Shown: positions 30,501 through 45,500 of the stretch, piece after piece
Numbering within the stretch: position 1 is the first letter of the stretch
Layout of the letters: every line of letters starts with the position of its first letter
DNA from: Candidatus Ruthturnera sp. Tsphm01
Lineage (GTDB): Bacteria > Pseudomonadota > Gammaproteobacteria > PS1 > Pseudothioglobaceae
Assembly (NCBI GenBank): GCA_030142985.1
Contig: CP125320.1
Coordinates: 377,639 to 441,638, forward strand
DNA length: 64,000 bases
Direction of reading: 5' to 3'
Notes under the pieces: generated by a model
What the model was told of the DNA's origin: nothing
Database searches by the model: none
The model's input: only the letters and a program-made list of their open reading frames with translations
Position numbers and translations under genes: made by a program

Positions 30501-33500
30501 AACAATCACCACAGATTTAATTGCACCAACAACCCCAAGCGTTGATAGTCTAACAACTAATGATTTAACCCCAACTATAACAGGTACAGCCACACTAACT
30601 AATGGTGAAACCTTAAGCGTAAGTGTTAATGGTGCAATCTATGACAATGTAGAAGTGACAGGCAATGCTTGGTCAATTGACACAGAAACAAAAACACCTT
30701 CATCAGGAGCATTGGGAGCATTTGTAGATGGACAAAGCTATGATATTGTTGCAACCGTAACAGACGTAGCTGGCAATAGTGCAAGCGATGACTCAATCAA
30801 TGAGTTGACTATTGATAATACAGCCTCAAACGCTCCAACCATTGACTCAGTCTCAGATGATGACCTTATCAATGCAGCTGAGAACGCAGCAGGTTTTAAT
30901 CTAACTGGTACAGGTGAAGTTGGTGATTTTATTACTGTTTCAGGATTTGAAGCTGGTGTGGCTGACAAAACAACAAGCGTTGCTGAAGATGGCACTTGGT
31001 CAATTGCAATTGTTGATACAGATTTAGCTGATAATGGCTCAAATACTTTAACAGCAACACAAACAGACTCAGTAGGCAACACAAGCCCTGCTGCAACTAG
31101 AACAATCACCACAGATTTAATTGCACCAACAACCCCAAGCGTTGATAGTCTAACAACTAATGATTTAACCCCAACTATAACAGGTACAGCCACACTCGCT
31201 GATGGTGAAACCTTAAGCGTAAGTGTTAATGGTGCAATCTATGACAATGTAGAGGTGATAGGCAATGCTTGGTCAATTGACACAGAAACAAAAACACCTT
31301 CATCAGGAGCATTGGGAGCATTTGTAGATGGACAAAGCTATGATATTGTTGCAACCGTAACAGACGTAGCTGGCAATAGTGCAAGCGATAACTCAATCAA
31401 TGAGTTGACTATTGATAATACAGCCTCAAACGCTCCAACCATTGACTCAGTCTCAGATGATGACCTTATCAATGCAGCTGAGAACGCAGCAGGTTTTAAT
31501 CTAACTGGTACAGGTGAAGTTGGTAATACTATTATTGTTTCAGGATTTGAAGCTGGTGTGGCTGACAAAACAACAAGCGTTGCTGAAGATGGCACTTGGT
31601 CAATTGCAATTGTTGATACAGATTTAGCTGATAATGGCTCAAATACTTTAACAGCAACACAAACAGACTCAGTAGGCAACACAAGCCCTGCTGCAACTAG
31701 AACAATCACCACAGATTTAATTGCACCAACAACCCCAAGCGTTGATAGTCTAACAACTAATGATTTAACCCCAACTATAACAGGTACAGCCACACTGACT
31801 GATGGTGAAACCTTAAGCGTAAGTGTTAATGGTGCAATCTATGACAATGTAGAAGTGACAGGCAATGCTTGGTCAATTGACACAGAAACAAAAACACCTT
31901 CATCAAGAGTATTGGGAGCATTTGTAGATGGACAAAGCTATGATATTGTTGCAACCGTAACAGACGTAGCTGGCAATAGTGCAAGCGATAACTCAATCAA
32001 TGAGTTGACTATTGATAATACAGCCTCAAACGCTCCAACCATTGACTCAGTCTCAAATGATGACCTTATCAATGCAGCTGAGAACGCAGCAGGTTTTAAT
32101 CTAACTGGTACAGGTGAAGTTGGTAGTACTATTATTGTTTCAGGATTTGAAACTGGTGTGGCTGACAAAACAACAAGCGTTGCTGTAGATGGCACTTGGT
32201 CAATTGCAATTGTTGATGCAGATTTGGCTGATAATGGCTCAAATACTTTAACAGCAACACAAACAGACTCAGTAGGCAACACAAGCCCTGCTGCAACTAG
32301 AACAATCACCATAGATTTAATTGCACCAACAACCCCAAGCGTTGATAGTCTAACAACTAATGATTTAACCCCAACTATAACAGGTACAGCCACACTAACT
32401 AATGGTGAAACCTTAAGCGTAAGTGTTAATGGTGCAATCTATGACAATGTAGAGGTGATAGGCAATGCTTGGTCAATTGACACAGAAACAAAAACACCTT
32501 CATCAGGAGCATTGGGAGCATTTGTAGATGGACAAAGCTATGATATTGTTGCAACCGTAACAGACGTAGCTGGCAATAGTGCAAGCGATAACTCAATCAA
32601 TGAGTTGACTATTGATAATACAGCCTCAAACGCTCCAACCATTGACTCAGTCTCAGATGATGACCTTATCAATGCAGCTGAGAACGCAGCAGGTTTTAAT
32701 CTAACTGGTACAGGTGAAGTTGGTGATTTTATTACTGTTTCAGGATTTGAAGCTGGTGTGGCTGACAAAACAACAAGCGTTGCTGAAGATGGCACTTGGT
32801 CAATTGCAATTGTTGATACAGATTTAGCTGATAATGGCTCAAATACTTTAACAGCAACACAAACAGACTCAGTAGGCAACACAAGCCCTGCTGCAACTAG
32901 AACAATCACCACAGATTTAATTGCACCAACAACCCCAAGCGTTGATAGTCTAACAACTAATGATTTAACCCCAACTATAACAGGTACAGCCACACTCGCT
33001 GATGGTGAAACCTTAAGCGTAATTGTTAATGGTGCAATCTATGACAATGTAGAGGTGATAGGCAATGCTTGGTCAATTGACACAGAAACAAAAACACCTT
33101 CATCAGGAGTATTGGGAGCATTTGTAGATGGACAAAGCTATGATATTGTTGCAACCGTAACAGACGTAGCTGGCAATAGTGCAAGAGATAACTCAATCAA
33201 TGAGTTGACTATTGATAATACAGCCTCAAACGCTCCAATCATTAACAAAGTATCAAATGATAACCTTATCAATGCAGCTGAGAACGCAGCAGGTTTTAAT
33301 CTAACTGGTACAGGTGAAGTTGGTGATTTTATTACTGTTTCAGGATTTGAAGCTGGTGTGGCTGACAAAACAACAAGCGTTGCTGAAGATGGCACTTGGT
33401 CAATTGCAATTGTTGATACAGATTTAGCTGATAATGGCTCAAATACTTTAACAGCAACACAAACAGACTCAGTAGGCAACACAAGCCCTGCTGCAACTAT

Positions 33501-36500
33501 AACAATCACCACAGATTTAATTGCACCAACAACCCCAAGCGTTGATAGTCTAACAACTAATGATTTAACCCCAACTATAACAGGTACAGCCACACTGACT
33601 GATGGTGAAACCTTAAGCGTAAGTGTTAATGGTGCAATCTATGACAATGTAGAAGTGACAGGCAATGCTTGGTCAATTGACACAGAAACAAAAACACCTT
33701 CATCAGGAGTATTGGGAGCATTTGTAGATGGACAAAGCTATAACATTATTGCAATTGCAACAGACGCAGCTGGTAATAGTGCAAGAGATAACTCAATCAA
33801 TGAGTTGACTATTGATAATACAGCCTCAAACGCTCCAACCATTGACTCAGTCTCAGATGATGACCTTATCAATGCAGAAGAGAACGCAGCAGGTTTTAAT
33901 CTAACTGGTACAGGTGAAATTGGTAGTACTATTACTGTTTCAGGATTTGAAACTGGTGTGGATGACAAAACAACAAGCGTTGCTGTAGATGGCACTTGGT
34001 CAATTGCAATTGTTGATACAGATTTGGCTGATAATGGCTCAAATACTTTAACAGCAACACAAACAGACTCAGTAGGCAACACAAGCCCTGCTGCAACTAG
34101 AACAATCACCACAGATTTAATTGCACAATATTCACCAATAGTTGATGGACCAACAATTAGTAATAGCCTATCCATATTTATAGGAGGTATAGCATGGATT
34201 GATGAGGGTGATACATTAAGCGTAAGTGTTAATGGTGCAACCTATAACGATGTGCAGGTTATAAACCATGGTTGGAATATTGACATACAAACAGCAATAC
34301 CTTCATCAGGAGTATTGGGAGCATTTGTAGATGGACAAAGCTATGATGTTGTTGCAACTGTAACAGACGCAGCTGGCAATAGCGCAAGCGACAATACAAT
34401 CAATGAGTTGATTATTGATGACACAGCCCCAGACGTCATTGTCCCAGGCGCTCCAATCATTAACAAAGTATCAAATGATAACCTTATCAATGCAGAAGAG
34501 AACGCAGCGGGTTTCAATCTAACTGGTACAGCCTACGCTAGTTATACTGGTTATGCTAATCGTTTTGATATTGTTACAGTTTCTGGATTTAAAGGTGGTG
34601 ATGAGAAAGCTGCATTCATTAATGAAGATCGTACTTGGTCATTTGCAATTACTGATGAGGATTTGTTTGATAATGCTTCAACCACTTTAACAGTAGTGCA
34701 ACGCGTAAAGCCTTGTGCTACCTGCGACTACGTCCAAAGCCCTGTTGCAACTATAACAATCACCACAGATTTAATTGCACCAACAACCCCAAGCGTTGAT
34801 AGTCTAACAACTAATGATTTAACCCCAACTATAACAGGTACAGCCACACTGACTGATGGTGAAACCTTAAGCGTAAGTGTTAATGGTGCAATCTATGACA
34901 ATGTAGAAGTGACAGGCAATGCTTGGTCAATTGACACAGAAACAAAAACACCTTCATCAGGAGTATTGGAAGCATTTGTAAATGGACAAAGCTATAACAT
35001 TATTGCAATTGCAACAGACGCAGCTGGCAATAGTGCAAGAGATAACTCAATCAATGAGTTGACTATTGATAATACAGCCTCAAACGCTCCAACCATTGAC
35101 TCAGTCTCAGATGATGACCTTATCAATGCAGCTGAGAACGCAGCAGGTTTTGATCTAACTGGTACAGGTGAAGCTGGTAATACTATTATTGTTTCAGGAT
35201 TTGAAGCTGGTGTGGCTGACAAAACAACAAGCGTTGCTGCAGATGGCACTTGGTTAATTGCAATTGTTGATGCAGATTTGGCTGATAATGGCTCAAATAC
35301 TTTAACAGCAACACAAACAGACTCAGTAGGCAACACAAGCCCTGCTGCAACTAGAACAATCACCACAGATTTAATTGCACCAACAGCCCCAAGCGTTGAT
35401 AGTTTAATAGTTAATGGCCTAAGCCTCCCAACTATAACTGGTTTTGCCACACTCGCTGATGGTGAAACCTTAAGCGTGAGTGTTAATGGCGCAAACTATA
35501 ACAATGTGCAGGTGATAGGCAATACTTGGATACTTTATACGCATTCAACAAAACCCTCATCAGGAATGTTGGGTTTTTTTGTAGATGGACAAAGCTATGA
35601 TATTGTTGCAACTGTAACAGACGCAGCTGGCAATAGTGCAAGCGATAATACAACCAATGAGTTGACTATTGATAGCACAGCCTCAGACGTCCCAGACACA
35701 CCAAACGCTCCAACCATTAGCTCAGTCTCAGGTGATAACCTTATCAATGCAGCTGAGAACGCAGCAGGTTTTGATTTAACTGGTACAGGTGAAGCTGGTA
35801 ATACTATTATTGTTTCAGGATTTGAAGCTGGTGTGGCTGACAAAACAACAACCGTTGCTGCAGATGGCACCTGGTCAATTACAATTGTTGATGCAGATTT
35901 GGCTGATAATGGCTCAAATACTTTAACAGCGGTACAAGTAAACTCAGAAGGCATCCCAAGCCCTCTTGCAACTATAACAATCACCACAGATTTAATTGCA
36001 CCAACAGCCCCAAGCGTTGATAGTCTAACAACTAATGATTTAACCCCAACTATAACAGGTAGAGCTACACTGACTGATGGTGAAACCTTAAGCGTAATTG
36101 TTAATGGTGCAATCTATGACAATGTAGAGGTGATAGGCAATGCTTGGTCAATTGACACAGAAACAAAAACACCTTCATCAGGAGTATTGGAAGCATTTGT
36201 AGATGGACAAAGTTATAACATTGTTGCAATTGCAACAGACGCAGCTGGTAATAGTGCAAGAGATAACTCAAACAATGAGTTGACTATTGATAATACAGCC
36301 TCAAACGCTCCAACCATTGACTCAGTCTCAGATGATGACCTTATCAATGCAGCTGAGAACGCAGCAGGTTTTAATCTAACTGGTACAGGTGAAGTTGGTG
36401 ATTTTATTACTGTTTCAGGATTTGAAGCTGGTGTGGCTGACAAAACAACAAGCGTTGCTGAAGATGGCACTTGGTCAATTGCAATTGTTGATACAGATTT

Positions 36501-39500
36501 AGCTGATAATGGCTCAAATACTTTAACAGTAACACAAACAGACCTAGCAGGCAACACAAGCCCTGCTGCAACTATAACAATCACCACAGATTTAATTGCA
36601 CCAACAGCCCCAAGCGTTGATAGTCTAACAACTAATGATTTAACCCCAACTATAACAGGTACAGCCACACTCGCTGATGGTGAAACCTTAAGCGTAAGTG
36701 TTAATGGTGCAATCTATGACAATGTAGAGGTGATAGGCAATGCTTGGTCAATTGACACAGAAACAAAAACACCTTCATCAGGAGCATTGGGAGCATTTGT
36801 AGATGGACAAAGCTATGATATTGTTGCAACCGTAACAGACGTAGCTGGCAATAGTGCAAGCGATAACTCAATCAATGAGTTGACTATTGATAATACAGCC
36901 TCAAACGCTCCAACCATTGACTCAGTCTCAGATGATGACCTTATCAATGCAGCTGAGAACGCAGCAGGTTTTAATCTAACTGGTACAGGTGAAGTTGGTG
37001 ATTTTATTACTGTTTCAGGATTTGAAGCTGGTGTGGCTGACAAAACAACAAGCGTTGCTGAAGATGGCACTTGGTCAATTGCAATTGTTGATACAGATTT
37101 AGCTGATAATGGCTCAAATACTTTAACAGCAACACAAACAGACTCAGTAGGCAACACAAGCCCTGCTGCAACTAGAACAATCACCACAGATTTAATTGCA
37201 CCAACAACCCCAAGCGTTGATAGTCTAACAACTAATGATTTAACCCCAACTATAACAGGTACAGCCACACTCGCTGATGGTGAAACCTTAAGCGTAATTG
37301 TTAATGGTGCAATCTATGACAATGTAGAGGTGATAGGCAATGCTTGGTCAATTGACACAGAAACAAAAACACCTTCATCAGGAGTATTGGGAGCATTTGT
37401 AGATGGACAAAGCTATGATATTGTTGCAACCGTAACAGACGTAGCTGGCAATAGTGCAAGAGATAACTCAATCAATGAGTTGACTATTGATAATACAGCC
37501 TCAAACGCTCCAATCATTAACAAAGTATCAAATGATAACCTTATCAATGCAGCTGAGAACGCAGCAGGTTTTAATCTAACTGGTACAGGTGAAGTTGGTG
37601 ATTTTATTACTGTTTCAGGATTTGAAGCTGGTGTGGCTGACAAAACAACAAGCGTTGCTGAAGATGGCACTTGGTCAATTGCAATTGTTGATACAGATTT
37701 AGCTGATAATGGCTCAAATACTTTAACAGCAACACAAACAGACTCAGTAGGCAACACAAGCCCTGCTGCAACTATAACAATCACCACAGATTTAATTGCA
37801 CCAACAACCCCAAGCGTTGATAGTCTAACAACTAATGATTTAACCCCAACTATAACAGGTACAGCCACACTAACTGATGGTGAAACCTTAAGCGTAAGTG
37901 TTAATGGTGCAATCTATGACAATGTAGAAGTGACAGGCAATGCTTGGTCAATTGACACAGAAACAAAAACACCTTCATCAGGAGTATTGGGAGCATTTGT
38001 AGATGGACAAAGCTATAACATTATTGCAATTGCAACAGACGCAGCTGGTAATAGTGCAAGAGATAACTCAATCAATGAGTTGACTATTGATAATACAGCC
38101 TCAAACGCTCCAACCATTGACTCAGTCTCAGATGATGACCTTATCAATGCAGAAGAGAACGCAGCAGGTTTTAATCTAACTGGTACAGGTGAAATTGGTA
38201 ATACTATTACTGTTTCAGGATTTGAAACTGGTGTGGATGACAAAACAACAAGCGTTGCTGTAGATGGCACTTGGTCAATTGCAATTGTTGATACAGATTT
38301 GGCTGATAATGGCTCAAATACTTTAACAGCAACACAAACAGACTCAGTAGGCAACACAAGCCCTGCTGCAACTAGAACAATCACCACAGATTTAATTGCA
38401 CAATATTCACCAATAGTTGATGGACCAACAATTAGTAATAGCCTATCCATATTTATAGGAGGTATAGCATGGATTGATGAGGGTGATACATTAAGCGTAA
38501 GTGTTAATGGTGCAACCTATAACGATGTGCAGGTTATAAACCATGGTTGGAATATTGACATACAAACAGCAATACCTTCATCAGGAGTATTGGGAGCATT
38601 TGTAGATGGACAAAGCTATGATGTTGTTGCAACTGTAACAGACGCAGCTGGCAATAGCGCAAGCGACAATACAATCAATGAGTTGGTTATTGATGACACA
38701 GCCCCAGACGTCATTGTCCCAGGCGCTCCAATCATTAACAAAGTATCAAATGATAACCTTATCAATGCAGAAGAGAACGCAGCGGGTTTCAATCTAACTG
38801 GTACAGCCTACGCTAGTTATACTGGTTATGCTAATCGTTTTGATATTGTTACAGTTTCTGGATTTAAAGGTGGTGATGAGAAAGCTGCATTCATTAATGA
38901 AGATCGTACTTGGTCATTTGCAATTACTGATGAGGATTTGTTTGATAATGCTTCAACCACTTTAACAGTAGTGCAACGCGTAAAGCCTTGTGCTACCTGC
39001 GACTACGTCCAAAGCCCTGTTGCAACTATAACAATCACCACAGATTTAATTGCACCAACAACCCCAAGCGTTGATAGTCTAACAACTAATGATTTAACCC
39101 CAACTATAACAGGTACAGCCACACTGACTGATGGTGAAACCTTAAGCGTAAGTGTTAATGGTGCAATCTATGACAATGTAGAAGTGACAGGCAATGCTTG
39201 GTCAATTGACACAGAAACAAAAACACCTTCATCAGGAGTATTGGAAGCATTTGTAAATGGACAAAGCTATAACATTATTGCAATTGCAACAGACGCAGCT
39301 GGCAATAGTGCAAGAGATAACTCAATCAATGAGTTGACTATTGATAATACAGCCTCAAACGCTCCAACCATTGACTCAGTCTCAGATGATGACCTTATCA
39401 ATGCAGCTGAGAACGCAGCAGGTTTTGATCTAACTGGTACAGGTGAAGCTGGTAATACTATTATTGTTTCAGGATTTGAAGCTGGTGTGGCTGACAAAAC

Positions 39501-42500
39501 AACAAGCGTTGCTGCAGATGGCACTTGGTTAATTGCAATTGTTGATGCAGATTTGGCTGATAATGGCTCAAATACTTTAACAGCAACACAAACAGACTCA
39601 GTAGGCAACACAAGCCCTGCTGCAACTAGAACAATCACCACAGATTTAATTGCACCAACAGCCCCAAGCGTTGATAGTTTAATAGTTAATGGCCTAAGCC
39701 TCCCAACTATAACTGGTTTTGCCACACTCGCTGATGGTGAAACCTTAAGCGTGAGTGTTAATGGCGCAAACTATAACAATGTGCAGGTGATAGGCAATAC
39801 TTGGATACTTTATACGCATTCAACAAAACCCTCATCAGGAATGTTGGGTTTTTTTGTAGATGGACAAAGCTATGATATTGTTGCAACTGTAACAGACGCA
39901 GCTGGCAATAGTGCAAGCGATAATACAACCAATGAGTTGACTATTGATAGCACAGCCTCAGACGTCCCAGACACACCAAACGCTCCAACCATTAGCTCAG
40001 TCTCAGGTGATAACCTTATCAATGCAGCTGAGAACGCAGCAGGTTTTGATTTAACTGGTACAGGTGAAGCTGGTAATACTATTATTGTTTCAGGATTTGA
40101 AGCTGGTGTGGCTGACAAAACAACAACCGTTGCTGCAGATGGCACCTGGTCAATTACAATTGTTGATGCAGATTTGGCTGATAATGGCTCAAATACTTTA
40201 ACAGCGGTACAAGTAAACTCAGAAGGCATCCCAAGCCCTCTTGCAACTATAACAATCACCACAGATTTAATTGCACCAACAGCCCCAAGCGTTGATAGTC
40301 TAACAACTAATGATTTAACCCCAACTATAACAGGTAGAGCTACACTGACTGATGGTGAAACCTTAAGCGTAATTGTTAATGGTGCAATCTATGACAATGT
40401 AGAGGTGATAGGCAATGCTTGGTCAATTGACACAGAAACAAAAACACCTTCATCAGGAGTATTGGAAGCATTTGTAGATGGACAAAGTTATAACATTGTT
40501 GCAATTGCAACAGACGCAGCTGGTAATAGTGCAAGAGATAACTCAAACAATGAGTTGACTATTGATAATACAGCCTCAAACGCTCCAACCATTGACTCAG
40601 TCTCAGATGATGACCTTATCAATGCAGCTGAGAACGCAGCAGGTTTTAATCTAACTGGTACAGGTGAAGTTGGTGATTTTATTACTGTTTCAGGATTTGA
40701 AGCTGGTGTGGCTGACAAAACAACAAGCGTTGCTGAAGATGGCACTTGGTCAATTGCAATTGTTGATACAGATTTAGCTGATAATGGCTCAAATACTTTA
40801 ACAGTAACACAAACAGACCTAGCAGGCAACACAAGCCCTGCTGCAACTATAACAATCACCACAGATTTAATTGCACCAACAGCCCCAAGCGTTGATAGTC
40901 TAACAACTAATGATTTAACCCCAACTATAACAGGTACAGCCACACTCGCTGATGGTGAAACCTTAAGCGTAAGTGTTAATGGTGCAATCTATGACAATGT
41001 AGAGGTGATAGGCAATGCTTGGTCAATTGACACAGAAACAAAAACACCTTCATCAGGAGCATTGGGAGCATTTGTAGATGGACAAAGCTATGATATTGTT
41101 GCAACCGTAACAGACGTAGCTGGCAATAGTGCAAGCGATAACTCAATCAATGAGTTGACTATTGATAATACAGCCTCAAACGCTCCAACCATTGACTCAG
41201 TCTCAGATGATGACCTTATCAATGCAGCTGAGAACGCAGCAGGTTTTAATCTAACTGGTACAGGTGAAGTTGGTGATTTTATTACTGTTTCAGGATTTGA
41301 AGCTGGTGTGGCTGACAAAACAACAAGCGTTGCTGAAGATGGCACTTGGTCAATTGCAATTGTTGATACAGATTTAGCTGATAATGGCTCAAATACTTTA
41401 ACAGCAACACAAACAGACTCAGTAGGCAACACAAGCCCTGCTGCAACTAGAACAATCACCACAGATTTAATTGCACCAACAACCCCAAGCGTTGATAGTC
41501 TAACAACTAATGATTTAACCCCAACTATAACAGGTACAGCCACACTCGCTGATGGTGAAACCTTAAGCGTAATTGTTAATGGTGCAATCTATGACAATGT
41601 AGAGGTGATAGGCAATGCTTGGTCAATTGACACAGAAACAAAAACACCTTCATCAGGAGTATTGGGAGCATTTGTAGATGGACAAAGCTATGATATTGTT
41701 GCAACCGTAACAGACGTAGCTGGCAATAGTGCAAGAGATAACTCAATCAATGAGTTGACTATTGATAATACAGCCTCAAACGCTCCAATCATTAACAAAG
41801 TATCAAATGATAACCTTATCAATGCAGCTGAGAACGCAGCAGGTTTTAATCTAACTGGTACAGGTGAAGTTGGTGATTTTATTACTGTTTCAGGATTTGA
41901 AGCTGGTGTGGCTGACAAAACAACAAGCGTTGCTGAAGATGGCACTTGGTCAATTGCAATTGTTGATACAGATTTAGCTGATAATGGCTCAAATACTTTA
42001 ACAGCAACACAAACAGACTCAGTAGGCAACACAAGCCCTGCTGCAACTATAACAATCACCACAGATTTAATTGCACCAACAACCCCAAGCGTTGATAGTC
42101 TAACAACTAATGATTTAACCCCAACTATAACAGGTACAGCCACACTGACTGATGGTGAAACCTTAAGCGTAAGTGTTAATGGTGCAATCTATGACAATGT
42201 AGAAGTGACAGGCAATGCTTGGTCAATTGACACAGAAACAAAAACACCTTCATCAGGAGTATTGGGAGCATTTGTAGATGGACAAAGCTATAACATTATT
42301 GCAATTGCAACAGACGCAGCTGGTAATAGTGCAAGAGATAACTCAATCAATGAGTTGACTATTGATAATACAGCCTCAAACGCTCCAACCATTGACTCAG
42401 TCTCAGATGATGACCTTATCAATGCAGCTGAGAACACAGCAGGTTTTAATCTAACTGGTACAGGTGAAGTTGGTAATACTATTATTGTTTCAGGATTTGA

Positions 42501-45500
42501 AGCTGGTGTGGCTGACAAAACAACAAGCGTTGCTGAAGATGGCACTTGGTCAATTGCAATTGTTGATACAGATTTAGCTGATAATGGCTCAAATACTTTA
42601 ACAGCAACACAAACAGACTCAGTAGGCAACACAAGCCCTGCTGCAACTAGAACAATCACCACAGATTTAATTGCACCAACAACCCCAAGCGTTGATAGTC
42701 TAACAACTAATGATTTAACCCCAACTATAACAGGTACAGCCACACTCGCTGATGGTGAAACCTTAAGCGTAATTGTTAATGGTGCAATCTATGACAATGT
42801 AGAGGTGATAGGCAATGCTTGGTCAATTGACACAGAAACAAAAACACCTTCATCAGGAGTATTGGGAGCATTTGTAGATGGACAAAGCTATGATATTGTT
42901 GCAACCGTAACAGACGTAGCTGGCAATAGTGCAAGAGATAACTCAATCAATGAGTTGACTATTGATAATACAGCCTCAAACGCTCCAACCATTGACTCAG
43001 TCTCAAATGATGACCTTATCAATGCAGCTGAGAACGCAGCAGGTTTTAATCTAACTGGTACAGGTGAAGTTGGTAGTACTATTATTGTTTCAGGATTTGA
43101 AACTGGTGTGGCTGACAAAACAACAAGCGTTGCTGTAGATGGCACTTGGTCAATTGCAATTGTTGATGCAGATTTGGCTGATAATGGCTCAAATACTTTA
43201 AAAGCAACACAAACAGACTCAGTAGGCAACACAAGCCCTGCTGCAACTAAAACAATCACCACAGATTTAATTGCACCAACAACCCCAAGCGTTGATAGTC
43301 TAACAACTAATGATTTAACCCCAACTATAACAGGTAGAGCCACACTAACTAATGGTGAAACCTTAAGCGTAAGTGTTAATGGTGCAATCTATGACAATGT
43401 AGAGGTGATAGGCAATGCTTGGTCAATTGACACAGAAACAAAAACACCTTCATCAGGAGTATTGGGAGCATTTGTAGATGGACAAAGCTATGATATTGTT
43501 GCAACCGTAACAGACGTAGCTGGCAATAGTGCAAGAGATAACTCAATCAATGAGTTGACTATTGATAATACAGCCTCAAACGCTCCAATCATTAACAAAG
43601 TATCAAATGATAACCTTATCAATGCAGAAGAGAACGCAGCAGGTTTTAATCTAACTGGTACAGGTGAAGTTGGTGATTTTATTACTGTTTCAGGATTTGA
43701 AGCTGGTGTGGCTGACAAAACAACAAGCGTTGCTGAAGATGGCACTTGGTCAATTGCAATTGTTGATACAGATTTAGCTGATAATGGCTCAAATACTTTA
43801 ACAGCAACACAAACAGACTCAGTAGGCAACACAAGCCCTGCTGCAACTATAACAATCACCACAGATTTAATTGCACCAACAACCCCAAGCGTTGATAGTC
43901 TAACAACTAATGATTTAACCCCAACTATAACAGGTACAGCCACACTAACTAATGGTGAAACCTTAAGCGTAAGTGTTAATGGTGCAATCTATGACAATGT
44001 AGAGGTGATAGGCAATGCTTGGTCAATTGACACAGAAACAAAAACACCTTCATCAGGAGTATTGGGAGCATTTGTAGATGGACAAAGCTATGATATTGTT
44101 GCAACCGTAACAGACGTAGCTGGCAATAGTGTAAGCGATAACTCAATCAATGAGTTGACTATTGATAATACAGCCTCAAACGCTCCAACCATTGACTCAG
44201 TCTCAAATGATGACCTTATCAATGCAGCTGAGAACGCAGCAGGTTTTAATCTAACTGGTACAGGTGAAATTGGTAGTACTATTACTGTTTCAGGATTTGA
44301 AACTGGTGTGGATGACAAAACAACAAGCGTTGCTGTAGATGGCACTTGGTCAATTGCAATTGTTGATACAGATTTGGCTGATAATGGCTCAAATACTTTA
44401 ACAGCAACACAAACAGACTCAGTAGGCAACACAAGCCCTGCTGCAACTAGAACAATCACCACAGATTTAATTGCACAATATTCACCAATAGTTGATGGAC
44501 CAACAATTAGTAATAGCCTATCCATATTTATAGGAGGTATAGCATGGATTGATGAGGGTGATACATTAAGCGTAAGTGTTAATGGTGCAACCTATAACGA
44601 TGTGCAGGTTATAAACCATGGTTGGAATATTGACATACAAACAGCAATACCTTCATCAGGAGTATTGGGAGCATTTGTAGATGGACAAAGCTATGATGTT
44701 GTTGCAACTGTAACAGACGCAGCTGGCAATAGCGCAAGCGACAATACAATCAATGAGTTGGTTATTGATGACACAGCCCCAGACGTCATTGTCCCAGGCG
44801 CTCCAATCATTAACAAAGTATCAAATGATAACCTTATCAATGCAGAAGAGAACGCAGCGGGTTTCAATCTAACTGGTACAGCCTACGCTAGTTATACTGG
44901 TTATGCTAATCGTTTTGATATTGTTACAGTTTCTGGATTTAAAGGTGGTGATGAGAAAGCTGCATTCATTAATGAAGATCGTACTTGGTCATTTGCAATT
45001 ACTGATGAGGATTTGTTTGATAATGCTTCAACCACTTTAACAGTAGTGCAACGCGTAAAGCCTTGTGCTACCTGCGACTACGTCCAAAGCCCTGTTGCAA
45101 CTATAACAATCACCACAGATTTAATTGCACCAACAACCCCAAGCGTTGATAGTCTAACAACTAATGATTTAACCCCAACTATAACAGGTACAGCCACACT
45201 GACTGATGGTGAAACCTTAAGCGTAAGTGTTAATGGTGCAATCTATGACAATGTAGAAGTGACAGGCAATGCTTGGTCAATTGACACAGAAACAAAAACA
45301 CCTTCATCAGGAGTATTGGAAGCATTTGTAAATGGACAAAGCTATAACATTATTGCAATTGCAACAGACGCAGCTGGTAATAGTGCAAGAGATAACTCAA
45401 TCAATGAGTTGACTATTGATAATACAGCCTCAAACGCTCCAACCATTGACTCAGTCTCAGATGATGACCTTATCAATGCAGAAGAGAACGCAGCAGGTTT

